This document shows, piece after piece, positions 35,331 through 46,199 of a stretch of 64,000 nucleotides of DNA. The DNA comes from Thalassia testudinum. Lineage: Eukaryota; Streptophyta; Magnoliopsida; Alismatales; Hydrocharitaceae. The stretch covers positions 158,274,501 to 158,338,500 of the forward strand of contig JAZHRO010000063.1 in assembly GCA_037157565.1 (NCBI GenBank), in the 5' to 3' direction. Within the stretch, counting starts at the first letter, position 1, and every line of letters begins with the position of its first letter. Made by a program: the position numbers and the translations under genes. The notes under the pieces are model-generated. The model was not told where the DNA came from and made no database searches. It saw nothing but the letters and a program-made list of their open reading frames with translations.

Positions 35331-35370
35331 CAATGAGGACATTGCATCATTTAGGCTTGGGGAGGTGGAT
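35331..35370 (+). promoter_or_regulatory. internal polypurine motif of element C
   Basis: CAATGAGGACATTGCATCA, then TTAGGCTTGGGGAGGTGGA, about 280 bp after the end of the ORF. Same layout as in A and B, although C carries another protein. Probably a cis-signal for plus-strand synthesis or RNA processing. Confidence 0.62.
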
Positions 35371-36580
35371 ACTTTATCCTGAAATCATTTTGTTAACTCT
35401 GTAGAATTTCTTTTAGTTTCTTATAAAAAAAATTCAAAAAGATAAAAAAAATAGAATTAAGAGAAGAGAACTTAGGCTTTTAGGCATTATTAACTCTAGG
35501 AAATGACATGAGAGGACCTAAACACTTAGACTCTTCAGGTCTTCGAGCTTAATTAGCCTGGGTGTCCACTTGAATATGGACTTAGTCTCGAGTCCTTGCT
35601 AAGTCAATCTCATTTTAATTTGATAAATAATTTGGGATGATAAGTATGCAACTTATCAACCCACCCTCTAATTTGGGGGGACTTTAAGCCTAAGCATCTA
35701 CACACATTTTTTGCACTGACTCACTTTTCGACGATTTCTTCGAAAATTGGGTAGCTAATGAACTATCAAGGGTAGTATGGCTGGCAATTTGTTGGTGGTA
35801 ACAGCTCATCGGCCAGTTGTCCAAAGCCCAGCCACAAAACTATTTTCGTTGTACTGCCTTTAGGTAAATCTTAGAGCAGGGAAGCCACCTACTTAAAAAA
35901 AAATAAAAAAGAAAAAGAAAAAGAAAAAAAATAGAAAAAGTAGAAAAAAAAACAAATAAAACCACACTTCACCGCACGAGTATGGCTAGCAAGTTGTGTT
36001 GGGTAACAGCCCATTGGCTAGTTGTTGAGACCCCAACTCACAAAAATGTACAATAATTCTCAAAACACTTAGGGAAGAAGTGGGGAAGTAGAGTAAATCA
36101 GGGAGATATACACTAGGTTCACCATTGTGTTGACCCCATAAATAAAAAAAGTAGGGAGAAAGCTACCGTTCGAAAAGATAAACCTTTAGGCAAGGTCACC
36201 TAGGGTCATAGAAACCCAAAGTCCGTTTCAACGGTAACCTAGTGAGTCCTTCACTCTTTTCACTAAATACTTAGCACTTAGAGTCCTTTTCGAGTCTTGG
36301 GCAGGTCGAGTAACCATAAAAAGTTATTTCGGAACTCTCAAACTCCAAAAGTACAAAAAAATTAGAAAAGAAGAAAAATAAAAAAAATGCATCTTCCCTT
36401 TTCAAATAAAGCGAGGCCTTGGGCGGTCTACATTCCGACGGCACCCAGGTACTGTTGAGTTTTTGTTGTTTAGGACCTTAGTTGAAATTTTCTATTGTTA
36501 ATAAATGACTTAAGCCTAAGCGATCGAATCCTAATTCTATTTTTATACATAGCATGTAGTTTAATTTTGCTAAGGACTCG
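35371..36580 (+). other. non-coding tail of element C with paired hairpins
   Basis: No coding sequence. Hairpin 1 arms: 35779-35785 (GGCTGGC) with 35812-35818 (GCCAGTT). Hairpin 2 arms: 35984-35990 (GGCTAGC) with 36017-36023 (GCTAGTT). Both loops contain GGTAACAGC. An A-rich tract lies at about 35895-35960. The region is the inverted counterpart of 18786-20000 in element B. Confidence 0.68.
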
Positions 36581-36602
36581 CAAAAGATAGGCATGGGGGG
36601 TA
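36581..36602 (+). promoter_or_regulatory. terminal polypurine tract of element C
   Basis: CAAAAGATAGGCATGGGGGG directly before the 3' LTR start at 36603. The tract is the same as in B (minus strand). Confidence 0.8.
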
Positions 36603-38155
36603 TAATATAGACACATCAATTTAGGTTAAAATGCCTAACCATGCATGTTCCTAGGCTTAGATTTGCATTTCATGTTATAAATATTGCATAGCATTCATCA
36701 ATCTGCATTTAGAGTAGTGTATATATTTTAGGTTAATTAGGCCCTTTTTATGGTCAGGAGAGAAGACTTATTTTAGAGCCTTGAATGGATGATCGGACCA
36801 TACGGATCTAATTAGGATGACGATCGGAGTCTAACGCCTCTGAAATTTTCTAGATCGGAGAATCATAGCATCATACGAAGTCAGAGGAAGATCAATAGCT
36901 AGGGAGAAATGTGACATCCATATGGGTTTCGGATGGAAAATCCAACCGTACAGATAGATTCGGAGTGACGATCACAGTCCAGCAATGCGAAAATCATCTC
37001 GATCTGAGCATCGTGGCACCCTCTAAAAAAGAAAGAAGAATGGACAGCCTAGATGGTGCAACGTGGCACCATCCAGGCTGCCCAACGTCGGCTAGCAGCA
37101 GCGCACCGCGCACAGCCGCAACCGCGCGCAGTAACAGCACATCGCGCACAGCTGCAGCCACGCGTAGCAGCAGCGCAACGCATGCTAGCACGTGCACACG
37201 CGACACAGCATGGGTAGCACGGGCATGTAAAGTGTGACGTGCGTAATGCGTGCGCCAGTGGAGTGGGTGCCAGCGGAGGATAGGTGCGGATCTTCAGCGA
37301 CGTAGGCCTTTAGTGACACTTGCAGCTGTCACTAATGGTCTGCACATGCTAGCAAGAGGAATTGAAGGTCGGATCTTCAACGACAGCTGCAGCGACGTTT
37401 GCAGACGTCAGTAATGACCTAGATGCAAATTTGTTATTCCTCCTCCACTATAAAAGGACTTACCCACCATCATTCCAAACCATCTCTTCCTTTGTTTCTT
37501 TCGCCACCTCCAAGGCTCTAGAGAGAGCTTGTCCCAAGCCCGAGATACTCCTCTAGAGTAGATAATCAAATAGTTTTTCCACCTCTCATCCCTATTCATG
37601 GAGCATCCCATGGTCGTCCTCTCACCGCCCTTCGGGAAGAAGATCCTCGCCGTGATGCCATCCTGCCCCATCCTCTATCCTCCAGCTCCATCCTCCTTCG
37701 TCCCACTCCTCACCACCTTCCTCCAGGCAACGTCAGAGAGAGTCGTCCTCCAAGCGACCGTCGAGGGGGATTTCTCTCACCTCTTTCTATCTTTTTACAC
37801 TTTCGTAGTGTGGATTTTCCGCTTTCGTAGTTGTAACAAACAATTATTGATAAATAAATGATTGTTTCTCTCTCTCTCCCTCTCTCTCTTGTATTTTTAC
37901 AAGTAGATAAAGTTTTCATCGACCTAATCTCTTAGCCGATAAAATACCAAAAAAAATTAGAAAAGATAAAAACGATAAAAATAAGTAAAAGAGAAGCACT
38001 GATTTTTATAAAACCAAACGTTCACCTCCCCGTGTTCGACCTGAATCTCACTTTTAAAGTTTTGGTTATAAATTTTATCTAATAGACGCATTTTGCGAGC
38101 TACGATGATAGGTCCTTCGAACCCCGATTTAAATTCGCGAAGCACACCTCCATCA
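36603..38155 (+). repeat. 3' LTR of element C
   Basis: About 1553 bp, similar to 25539-27062. The first bases are TAATATAGAC instead of TGATATAGAC (a G to A change at the terminal dinucleotide). It ends ACCTCCATCA. TATA-like CTATAAAAGG at 37448-37457. U5-type motif at 38025-38050. Confidence 0.85.
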
Positions 38156-38899
38156 TGCTACATGTGCACGCATGCACTAGCTGCATTGGCGCCGGCTGAA
38201 TTGAGGAATTGGAGGGGCTGCAAGGATTTGAACCCGCGTCCCTCCTTTGGGAGTGCCTCTCTCTAACCAACGTGCCAAGACATCCAGATCATCACGCGGA
38301 CGTCTTAACACACGCAGTGGAGATGAAACCTCAACCATTGGATCTTAATCCAACAGCTGTGGTGTGAGATCAGCGATGATGAGGAGGTGGTGCTGGGACT
38401 ATTGGCCGGTGTTAGGCAGCCGAGATAGCTCCATGTGGTGCCATCTGGGCCATCCATTCTTCTTTCTGTTGCAGAGGGTGCCACGGTATTTGGGTCAAGT
38501 TGATTTCTGTGCTTCTGGACTGCGATCATTACTTCAGATCCATCCGTACGGTCGAATTTCTCATCTGAAGCCCATAAGGATGTCGCATTGCCCTCTTGGC
38601 CGTTGATCTTCCTTAGACTTCATATGATGCTACGGGACTCCAATCTAGATGATTTCGAAGGTGTTAGCCTCCGATCGTCGTCCTGATCAAATCCATACAG
38701 TTTGATCATCCATCCGAGGCCCTAAAATAAATCCTCTTCTCTCCTGACCATAAAAAGGACCTAATTAAACTAAAATATATGCAACTACTCTAAATGTAGG
38801 ATGACGCATGCTATGTAATATTTATAACATGAAATGCAAATCGAAGCCTAGGAACATTCATGAATAGGCATTTTATCTTCAATAATTGTGTCTACATCA
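38156..38899 (-). repeat. 5' LTR of element B, upstream part (U3)
   Basis: In sense it starts TGATGTAGACACAATTATTG at 38899 and matches the 3' LTR at 18047-18766 along its length, including the tRNA-like segment. It breaks off at the element C insertion. Its continuation is 25538 down to 24554. Confidence 0.78.
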
Positions 38900-39254
38900 T
38901 AGCTCCTCTTATTTCTTGTAACCAAAGTTATGATTTTTATTTTGCATGAATCATATATAGTAAGCTTTCTATTTTCAAGTTTGTGCATTCTATACATAGT
39001 GGCATGCAGTATAATCAAACTAAAATTATTCTATTGGATCAAAGTGAAATTTTCTACATATAGTGGCATCAAGTTGGTGTAAATAAATTGGTCACATTCA
39101 GTAGCCCTAAAATTTGGAGAATTTAATAGTACCTTCCATTTAGAAGATATCCTTATTCACTTTATCAAAATTTATCTTTTGATAAATATATTTGATGATG
39201 TAATCATCCTTCTATTATATATTTTTTAATTAATAATTTTTTTTACATCTGTAG
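38900..39254. other. AT-rich spacer
   Basis: No gene seen. It ends in a pyrimidine-rich stretch with a splice-acceptor-like TCTGTAG directly before the ATG at 39255, so it may hold the 5' part or an intron of the Ptta-like gene. Confidence 0.4.
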
Positions 39255-41813
39255 ATGGCACCTAAGAAGTTGATGGCATACAAAAAGCGTCGTCTTGACA
39301 TGTGTAGTGATGACAATTCATTTGAGCTAGATGACCAGGTCCAAGGACACAAGGGTGGCATCGACACCCAGCCTGAGCCCCAACATGATCCTCAACCCCA
39401 CTCACAACATGGCCATCAACTCCAGTTGCCTTCCCACATGCCCAATCTTCAAACTTCACTGCTACCTTAGACTCAACTTCGATCTCATACTTGACAGGCC
39501 ATGATCCCACCTCATACTCTTGTAAAATTTAGGCCTCAGCATAGACCTCAACAAAATACATAGCCTAACTCTCAGCTTCCACCTTGGCATGCATACCCTC
39601 ATCCCTTACACCCTCCATTGAGCCAGTCCCAGCCCCTGCACCCACCCCAGAGCTAGTCCTAGCAGCAGACACCAGCTCAGCCCTTACACCCTCCCTAGAG
39701 CCAGTCCCAACAGTGGACACTAGCTCAGTCCCTACGCCCTCCCCAAAGCCAGTCCCAACAGCAGACACGAGCTCAGCCCCTACACCCTCCCCAGAACCAG
39801 TCTCAGCAGTGGACACTAGCTCATCCCCTACACCCTCCCCAGAGCCAGTCCTTGCAGCAGACACGAGCTCAACCCCTACGCCCTCCCCAGAGCCAGTCCC
39901 AGCAGCAGACACCAACTTAGCCGCAGCGGACACCAGCTTAGCCCCTACACCCTCCCCAGATCCAGTCTCAGCAGCAGACACCAGCTCAGCCCTTACACCC
40001 TCCCAAGAGCCAGTCCCAACAGTGGACACCATCTCAGTTCGTAGACCCTCCTCAGATCCGGTCACATAGCCAATCTCAGCGGAATAGTCAGCCACAGAGT
40101 CAGTCACAGAGCCAATATCAAGAGCAGAGTCAAGCAGGGTCTAATGGTATATAAATTCTCACATTAATTTTCTTTGATATTAATTCTTTATAACAATTTT
40201 ATTTTGACTATTTGTTTACTGAAGGTATAAAATCAAAGCCAAGGGATAAGATAAGGAATTTGGAATTGAGAAAATTAACTGAAGGGACTCGAATAACGAT
40301 TGAAGTAAATTGTAGCAGAAGATGTTCACGTTACGCATCCTTTAATAGCAGGATCCCTACACTTGTGAGACTATTGATACCCCCATGCTATTTTGATTGG
40401 AGGCAGGTTCCTCAGCAACATAAAGATGAGTTCAATCGTGAGCTAGGGATATTAATATGATATTGTTGTTATGTCATTCATTTGGTTTACTTAAAATCCT
40501 TTATCAAATTATTCATCATAATATAAAATGCAAGTGACATATGGTTGGGGAACAAATCCAATGACGACTACATATATTCTCCAAGTAGTAGGGAGGGCAC
40601 TTCGTTGTTGGAGAGAAGAGCTTAAAAGCCAAGTAAGATAAAAGCATAGATATAGAATTCATAATAACACAATAACACAACTATTTACTTTTAGGTGTTG
40701 CTAACTTTTCTGTATATACTAATAGTTCTTTATTGGTCAGAATTATGAGGATGCATTGAGAGACGTGCCACCAGAAGTACATGCTAGTCATTAGGTGGAG
40801 TGCTGCAAATATTGGGATCAAGAAAACACGAAGGTAATTAATATTTTATATTAATTACTTTTATTCTAAAAGCAAAATGATTAAGTACTAATTTCAATTA
40901 TTTGATGTTATAGGAGCAAGCTAAGAAAAGCAAAGGTAATAGGGCGAATGCTCCGACTGCAACTCATTACTTAGGACAGATGAGCATAGATACCTTGAGG
41001 GATAATTATGTAAGTACATTTTCACCAGCTTAATTGATGATATAAAAATTATTGGTTATAATATCTATTATAAAACTTACAAGTTTGGAGACTTAAATAA
41101 GAGAAGCTAAAATTTAGGATAACTTAATTTATAACCACATCTCAAATATGCAGTCAGATACCCATAATGGTGTACAACTTAATCGTGTTTTGATCTATGA
41201 GAGGAGTCATAGCAAGTCTACTACTGATGGCCCCCATGTTTGGATTAATCCATTATATCAAGAGAGACATGTAAGCACGTTGAAACAAGTAATGAATAAC
41301 TTAGTGATAAACATTTAGGAGAACTTACCATAAGCTTAACTATGTGTAGGGCCGCATGATGGAGTTAATGCATCCTTCTAGTGATGATATGGATGAGCAA
41401 TCAGAGACTAGCCCATTACAACCTATGACAACAGATCAAGCATATAGGACAGTTATGCCCCCCGAGCATGGTGGTTTTGTTTGTAGTGCTAGTGCGAGTA
41501 AGACTATTACTAGTTGGTATGGGAGAAAGGGATCGGGGGGTTCAGAGAGGTTGCAACAATTACAGACACAGGTGGAGACCTTTCAAGAGAAACTAAACGA
41601 TGTTACGTCAAAGTTGGACAAGACAAATGATATACTAGAACAACAAAGACATGAAGTACAACAACAACGGGAGTAGATGCAGGCACAGTTTCAGGCAATC
41701 TTAACTGCATTGGGACAAGGTGATACAGATCATTCTTCTTTTCACTTCCCACCTCATCCACCAGATGATGACTGCGGAGGTTCTAGAACAGGCGGCATAG
41801 AAGCGATTACATA
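39255..41813 (+). pseudogene. Ptta/En/Spm-type plant transposon gene (Transposase_24-like), decayed
   Basis: Multi-exon remnant. Probable exons: 39255-40147 (start MAPKKLMAYKKRR, then Pro/Gln/His-rich and the minisatellite), about 40223-40460 (core KLTEGTRITIEVNCSRRCSRY, FDWRQVPQQHKDEFN), about 40540-40634 (YILQVVGRALRCWREELKSQ), about 40740-40833 (VPPEVHASH, stop, VECCKYWDQENTK), about 40913-41010 (EQAKKSKGNRAN), about 41153-41271 and 41351-41813 (HGGFVCSASASK..., coiled coil LQTQVETFQEKLNDVTSKLDKTNDILEQQ). Intron edges show AG and GT. This layout (Trp-rich DNA-associated core, short exons, C-terminal coiled coil) fits the plant Ptta/En/Spm family linked to CACTA elements. Breaks: stop at 39468, frame change before 39584, stop at about 40794 and TAG at about 41674. 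Terminal CACTA repeats were not found. Confidence 0.68.
39640..40062 (+). repeat. 48-bp minisatellite coding a 16-residue Pro/Thr/Ser repeat
   Basis: About eight to nine tandem units of 48 bp. One plus-strand frame reads variants of PVPTADTSSAPTPSPE, and the minus strand is open too (39565-40107, GSGEGVGAELVSA type), an effect of the repeat. The units vary by single bases, and one truncated unit lies near 39910-39935. Confidence 0.85.
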
Positions 41814-43975
41814 GTTGCCTAGATTTTTTTTTTGTTTTCACATGTCTAGTTTTATGTATACATTTCAAAACTTGTGATATATACATGCGTTTTACTTATG
41901 AATGAGTATCATGATGTGGTGAATGATGGAATATATATATGAATAGTCAAATATATAATTGCATTTGTGGTATATGAATGTAGGAAATAATGATATGAGT
42001 ATGTTTGCATTTGTGGTATATGAATTTAGGAAATAATGATATGAGTATGTTTGCATTTGTAGTGAATGTATGAGGCATGTTAACATGTCTCTTTGTAAAG
42101 TATATCTATTAACATGTATGATAATAGATGCTGAGGAGAAATGGTTGATCATTCCGCACAGCCACCAATGGGACCGTTGAAAACAACGGAGGTGGCGGTA
42201 TTGGAAGCTTTCACAGTGGTAGTAGCACCAATAGCAGTAGTGGACCTGGTTATTATTTTGAAATTGTCAATAAAGAGCTCAGGTGTCAGATCTACCTACC
42301 CTTTTTCCCTTCTTTCACCTTTTTTTGTTTAACTCTGACTTGTGGTGTTGTTCTTTTTTTTGAGATTACCAATTTGATAACAGAATTCTAATTTCTACAC
42401 TGCTAATGGTAGTGCCATAGATCAATAAAGGCAAAAAACTAAGATGTTTCATTAATTGTAAGATTTTGGGGCTTAGCAAGTATTATATATATTTACTTCT
42501 TTTCCATCTTTATTTCAAAAAGAGTCACCTTTCAAACATTAGGAAATTGGTCAAGGATCGTTTTACCATCAGGAAGCCCCAGAAGATCCATTCTCGCTCT
42601 CGTACAAGGAGGGCTTTGGGGGGTGGCATTTGCTTCTTCAACATGTATGAAGTTCGGATTTTCATTGTGGTTTGGGAAAAGTTTCTTTATGTGGTTTTTA
42701 CTAGCTTTCACTGTCAATATCGATCCTCTAGTGATTTTTGTGGAGTGATAGTTGAACTCATTTTGAAAGCTTAAATTGATAGCATAGCTGACTTTTTTTT
42801 TATGCTTGATCTATAATGTACAGAAACTTCTGACAATATGCAAAATTTTTCTTTAGATTCACAGACAAAGAGCAATGATGTTCCAGATGCTACAAAGAAG
42901 CTGTGTCCCTATTTATGTATGTGCTTGTATAATTTGAAATTGGTTTTGTTGATTGTTAATGAAAATTGAAAAGCATTTTGAATTGCTATTTGTTAAATTA
43001 CCTATTTTTTGTGAATTGGAAGGTGATTTGGATTCCTTTTATCGTTGTTTTGCTTGGAAAACTAAATACAATTTCATTTTGATGAAGTTTTTTCTTGGAA
43101 GATAATTTGCTTGTTTCAATGTGATTTTCAGGAGTGCTATGCATTATTTACTTCATAATAGAGTGATATGGGAATGGGCTCATCCATATGACCAAGCATG
43201 GTGGTTTTGTTCGTAGTGTTGGTGCAAGTGAGACTATTGCTAATTGGTATGAAAGAAAGGGATCAGAGTCATCCATTAATTATTTTGATTTCAAACATTT
43301 TTCTGACATCGGAAAAAAATGAGTGCCTTGGGATTTGTGAGTGATATCTAATAAAGAAGGCTGTAGACTCGAGCTTGGGTAGCTATCTCTAAGGCCCTTT
43401 AAGGGTTGTGTAGCTTGACATTACTTAAATCTTTTCCTTATTGGGAGGATTTCATGAAGGTTTTCTTTCTCTAAAGAAAACAGTTGCTATTATTTCCATT
43501 ATTGTGTTTCTATTTTAATCAAAATGTATTGTTAGAGTGTGTTTCTGAGTTTCACTTTTAATATAATCTCATTAAGATGGAAACTAATGCATCCAGCAAG
43601 CCTCCTCAGTTTGATGTTGCTGCTTCTACTGCTTCTGAGAACCCTCAGCTACCTGTTGATAAGGTAAAAGCCAACTCTGATGTAATTGCTACCTATTGAT
43701 AAGTTTGTGAAGCACACTTATAATGGAGAACTTTCTTCATGTAACCTAGAATGAATGAGTGATCGAGGAAGGCTGGATCATACTGGCACTTTCATTTTCT
43801 GATTCAATTAGCAGAAACAATTGCTTGTAAAGCCACATATCTTTATGTCTGCTTGCCCTTTTGATTTTGAGGGTAAGAAGGAGAAATCAGTTAGGTACAT
43901 CTGAACTTGGTAATAGAACATCTTGGAGGTTTGAATGCTTGCTTGAGTAAATAGATCTAATCATCTATCCCAGAG
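41814..43975. other. spacer with possible exon remnants, unassigned
   Basis: No gene I can name. Possible exon-like pieces: about 42174-42284 (Gly/Ser-rich, GSFHSGSSTNSSSGPGYYFE), 42860-42920, and 43579-43665 (METNASSKPPQFDVAASTA, followed by a GTAAAAG donor). The stretch at 43193-43265 repeats part of the last Ptta exon. The minus frame 41892-42152 is low-complexity. Confidence 0.4.
43193..43265 (+). repeat. second copy of a Ptta exon fragment
   Basis: Matches 41463-41535 (the HGGFV...WYxRKG part) with several substitutions, on the same strand about 1.7 kb downstream. It shows that part of the Ptta gene was duplicated locally, or that a second related element lies here. Confidence 0.75.
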
Positions 43976-46179
43976 TGATTGCACAGCAATCATAGTTCTT
44001 AATTGACCTAGATTAGGCTAGAACTTAGCATAAGTTAGGGCTATTCATGCATACATACTCATTATCTGGATCTTTATTGCCCTTCTTTAGCTATGCATGA
44101 AATAATGTTATAATGTGCTGATTAAGTGCATTATGTTGATTGTAGGCATTAAGCAGATCTGAAGCTGGATCTGGAGCAGGATCTGAAGTTGGATCTAGAA
44201 TAACGGGAGTTGCAGAAGAGCTAGAGCAGAAGGCCTAGTTTAGATGTAGGAATAATAATGTAAGGGGGTTAAAAGTTTGCTATTCTATTAAGTAGAAATA
44301 AAGCAGTAAAATGTGAAGAGCTTAGGTCCATCCTAGCCCTAGGATAGCCTAGTGACCTCCCCAAGCCTTAGCCACCCTTAGATTAGGTCACAACACCCTA
44401 GGAAGCCCTAAAACCCTAGTTCCAACCCTTCTCTGGACATCCAGATAAGTTATAGGACGTCCAAGACCCTTAGCCATCTCCCGCACACTTCAAACCCACT
44501 TCTACAGTGTTATTGGATGTCCAGACACTTTGTCAGATGTCCAATTTCTGCAGAATACCCAAAATAGAACCTGAAATCCTTCCTGACTCTGATTGGACGT
44601 CCAGACAACAAGTCTGGACTTCTGATTTTTGAGTATAAGATGTCTGACACTATTATTAGACGTCTGATACTGCTCTCCAATTCCTGTTTTGAGATTTAAG
44701 CCTTGATCTTGGATCTCTAGGTCCCTAAACCCAATTCCAACCCCATAGGAACCTAAATTAAGGTGTCCTAACCCTAGTACATCACCTCTAGACCTTCCTA
44801 AGGACCTAATTAGGTCCTCACTAAACCTAATTGACTTTGATCTTAGTCAATTCCATCAGCCTATTCAATTGGACTCATTGAGTCCAATTGAGCCCTGATC
44901 TGAACACACACTATCCAATTGGACTCAGTGAGAGTCCAATTGACCTAGACCTAAATTAATTGAGTTGTTTTACTCTCAATTAAGTTTTCACACACTCAAT
45001 TAAACTTGTATTAAGTTTAATTGCACTTTACCTTAGTGAATTAGGGTTTATAACCCTAATTTGAGACATACCTTGACCTAAACCCACTAGAACCTAACCT
45101 AATCAACCTAGCCACCTAAGTTTCGATGCACACACACCCACACACACCATCCACACAAAAATACCTAGCCTAGAGTTCTCTAGAACTCTCTACCATGTGT
45201 GGTTGCCTTGGTTGCCAAAAATAGCAACCAAGAGCCATTCAATTTTTAGATCCACATTTGGTGGATCTAAAAACCACCATCCACCCTCTCTCCCTCACTC
45301 TCCCACGAGCTCCCACCATAGGCCTCTCTAGAGAATTCCATAATTCTCTAGAGAGCTTCCCTTAGGTCTATAAAAAGACCCAATGGGTGGCCATTTGCAG
45401 CCATTCACTTCCTTGGCATTCATTCCACTTAGGCTAGCCACTTCCATCTCCACTCCACCTCCACGAGTTGAGCACCACCATGGACGCCACCATCTCCATG
45501 CCAGGAAGCTGGATCAGCTCCCCAACCTCTCTCCAAGGGTTGGCCTAAGCTCCATTGGCCGCCCCTCCTTCTTCTCTCAGCCACTCAAAGGCCATCGAAG
45601 ACCACCTCTGAATGCCCTTCCTTCTGCTAGATTAGTAGCTTTGCTTTTCGGATATTTACTGCTTTTATTTGCTGCTTAGTAGTATAGTCTTACTTCTCCC
45701 CCAATGATGCATGCGAAATCCCCCCATCGATTCTTGTATGCAATCATTTTCTGGTAGCTAGGTTTAATTTTCAAGCATTTATGTACAAGCTTTCCTCTAC
45801 ATTTTATGTTGCAAACGACTCTCCCACTGAATGAATGAAAAATACTTTTATATATATATTTGTCTCTATATGTTTGAAATCACCATGAGCTTAATAATTG
45901 TCATTCTTTTGGTGTGATTCAAGTTGCCTGTTTTTGATTCCTAATATTCTTGCAACTAAGCATGTCATACCTAAATACATAATAATCACGAACTAGCATG
46001 TGATTATAAACAAAGTAGAGTAAGATCGATTTCAAAAGTAAAAGCAACGCCTCCCAGAGACGAACGACCGGGACTCAAAGTCTCATTATTTTTACAAAAC
46101 AATATCTTTGTTGGATCGTATTTCGCAACTATACTACGACACTTTTATCAAAACCGCGAGCTACGATTTTTTCCCAACA
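43976..46179 (+). repeat. 5' LTR of element D
   Basis: 2204 bp, TGATTGCACAGC...TCCCAACA. TATA-like CTATAAAAAG at 45368-45377. Contains many GACGTCC or GACGTCTG-type motifs (44400-44670). U5-type motif at 46050-46077. The frame at 45383-45679 lies just after the TATA and is repeated in the 3' LTR. No recognised protein family. Confidence 0.83.
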
Positions 46180-46182
46180 AAA

Positions 46183-46199
46183 TGGCACTGTTGCCGGGG
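46183..46199 (+). promoter_or_regulatory. primer-binding site, tRNA-Asp (element D)
   Basis: TGGCACTGTTGCCGGGG, two differences from the tRNA-Asp complement, three bases after the LTR end. Confidence 0.86.

Larger units (their letters stand above)
25539..38155 (+). mobile_element. LTR retrotransposon C, non-autonomous, nested in LTR of B
   Basis: Plus-strand unit: 5' LTR (25539-27062), tRNA-Asp PBS (27066-27082), leader with TCAAACGACC box (28077), unusual ORF (28317-35048, split by a LINE), internal purine motif (35331), tail with two hairpins, terminal polypurine tract (36581-36602), 3' LTR (36603-38155). Flanks are tgctg (25534-25538) and tgcta (38156-38160), a 5-bp target duplication with one difference. 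The leader and tail resemble element B, but gag-protease is absent. Without the LINE the unit is about 7.4 kb. Confidence 0.85.
18047..38899 (-). mobile_element. LTR retrotransposon B (Ty3/gypsy, Athila/Tat-like), interrupted by element C
   Basis: Minus-strand unit. In its own sense: 5' LTR first part (38899 down to 38156), insertion of element C (25539-38155), 5' LTR second part (25538 down to 24554), PBS (24534-24550), leader, degenerate gag (23300-22082), protease (21467-20457), internal purine motif (20001-20038), tail with two hairpins, terminal polypurine tract (18767-18785), truncated 3' LTR (18766-18047). It has more breaks than element A, so it is older, and C lies inside its LTR, so C is younger. 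No reverse transcriptase or integrase is present. Confidence 0.8.

Noticed and set aside
45383..45679. 98-codon frame just after the LTR D TATA box
   Set aside because: It is repeated in the 3' LTR with an altered frame and has no recognised domain; probably a chance frame in the R region.
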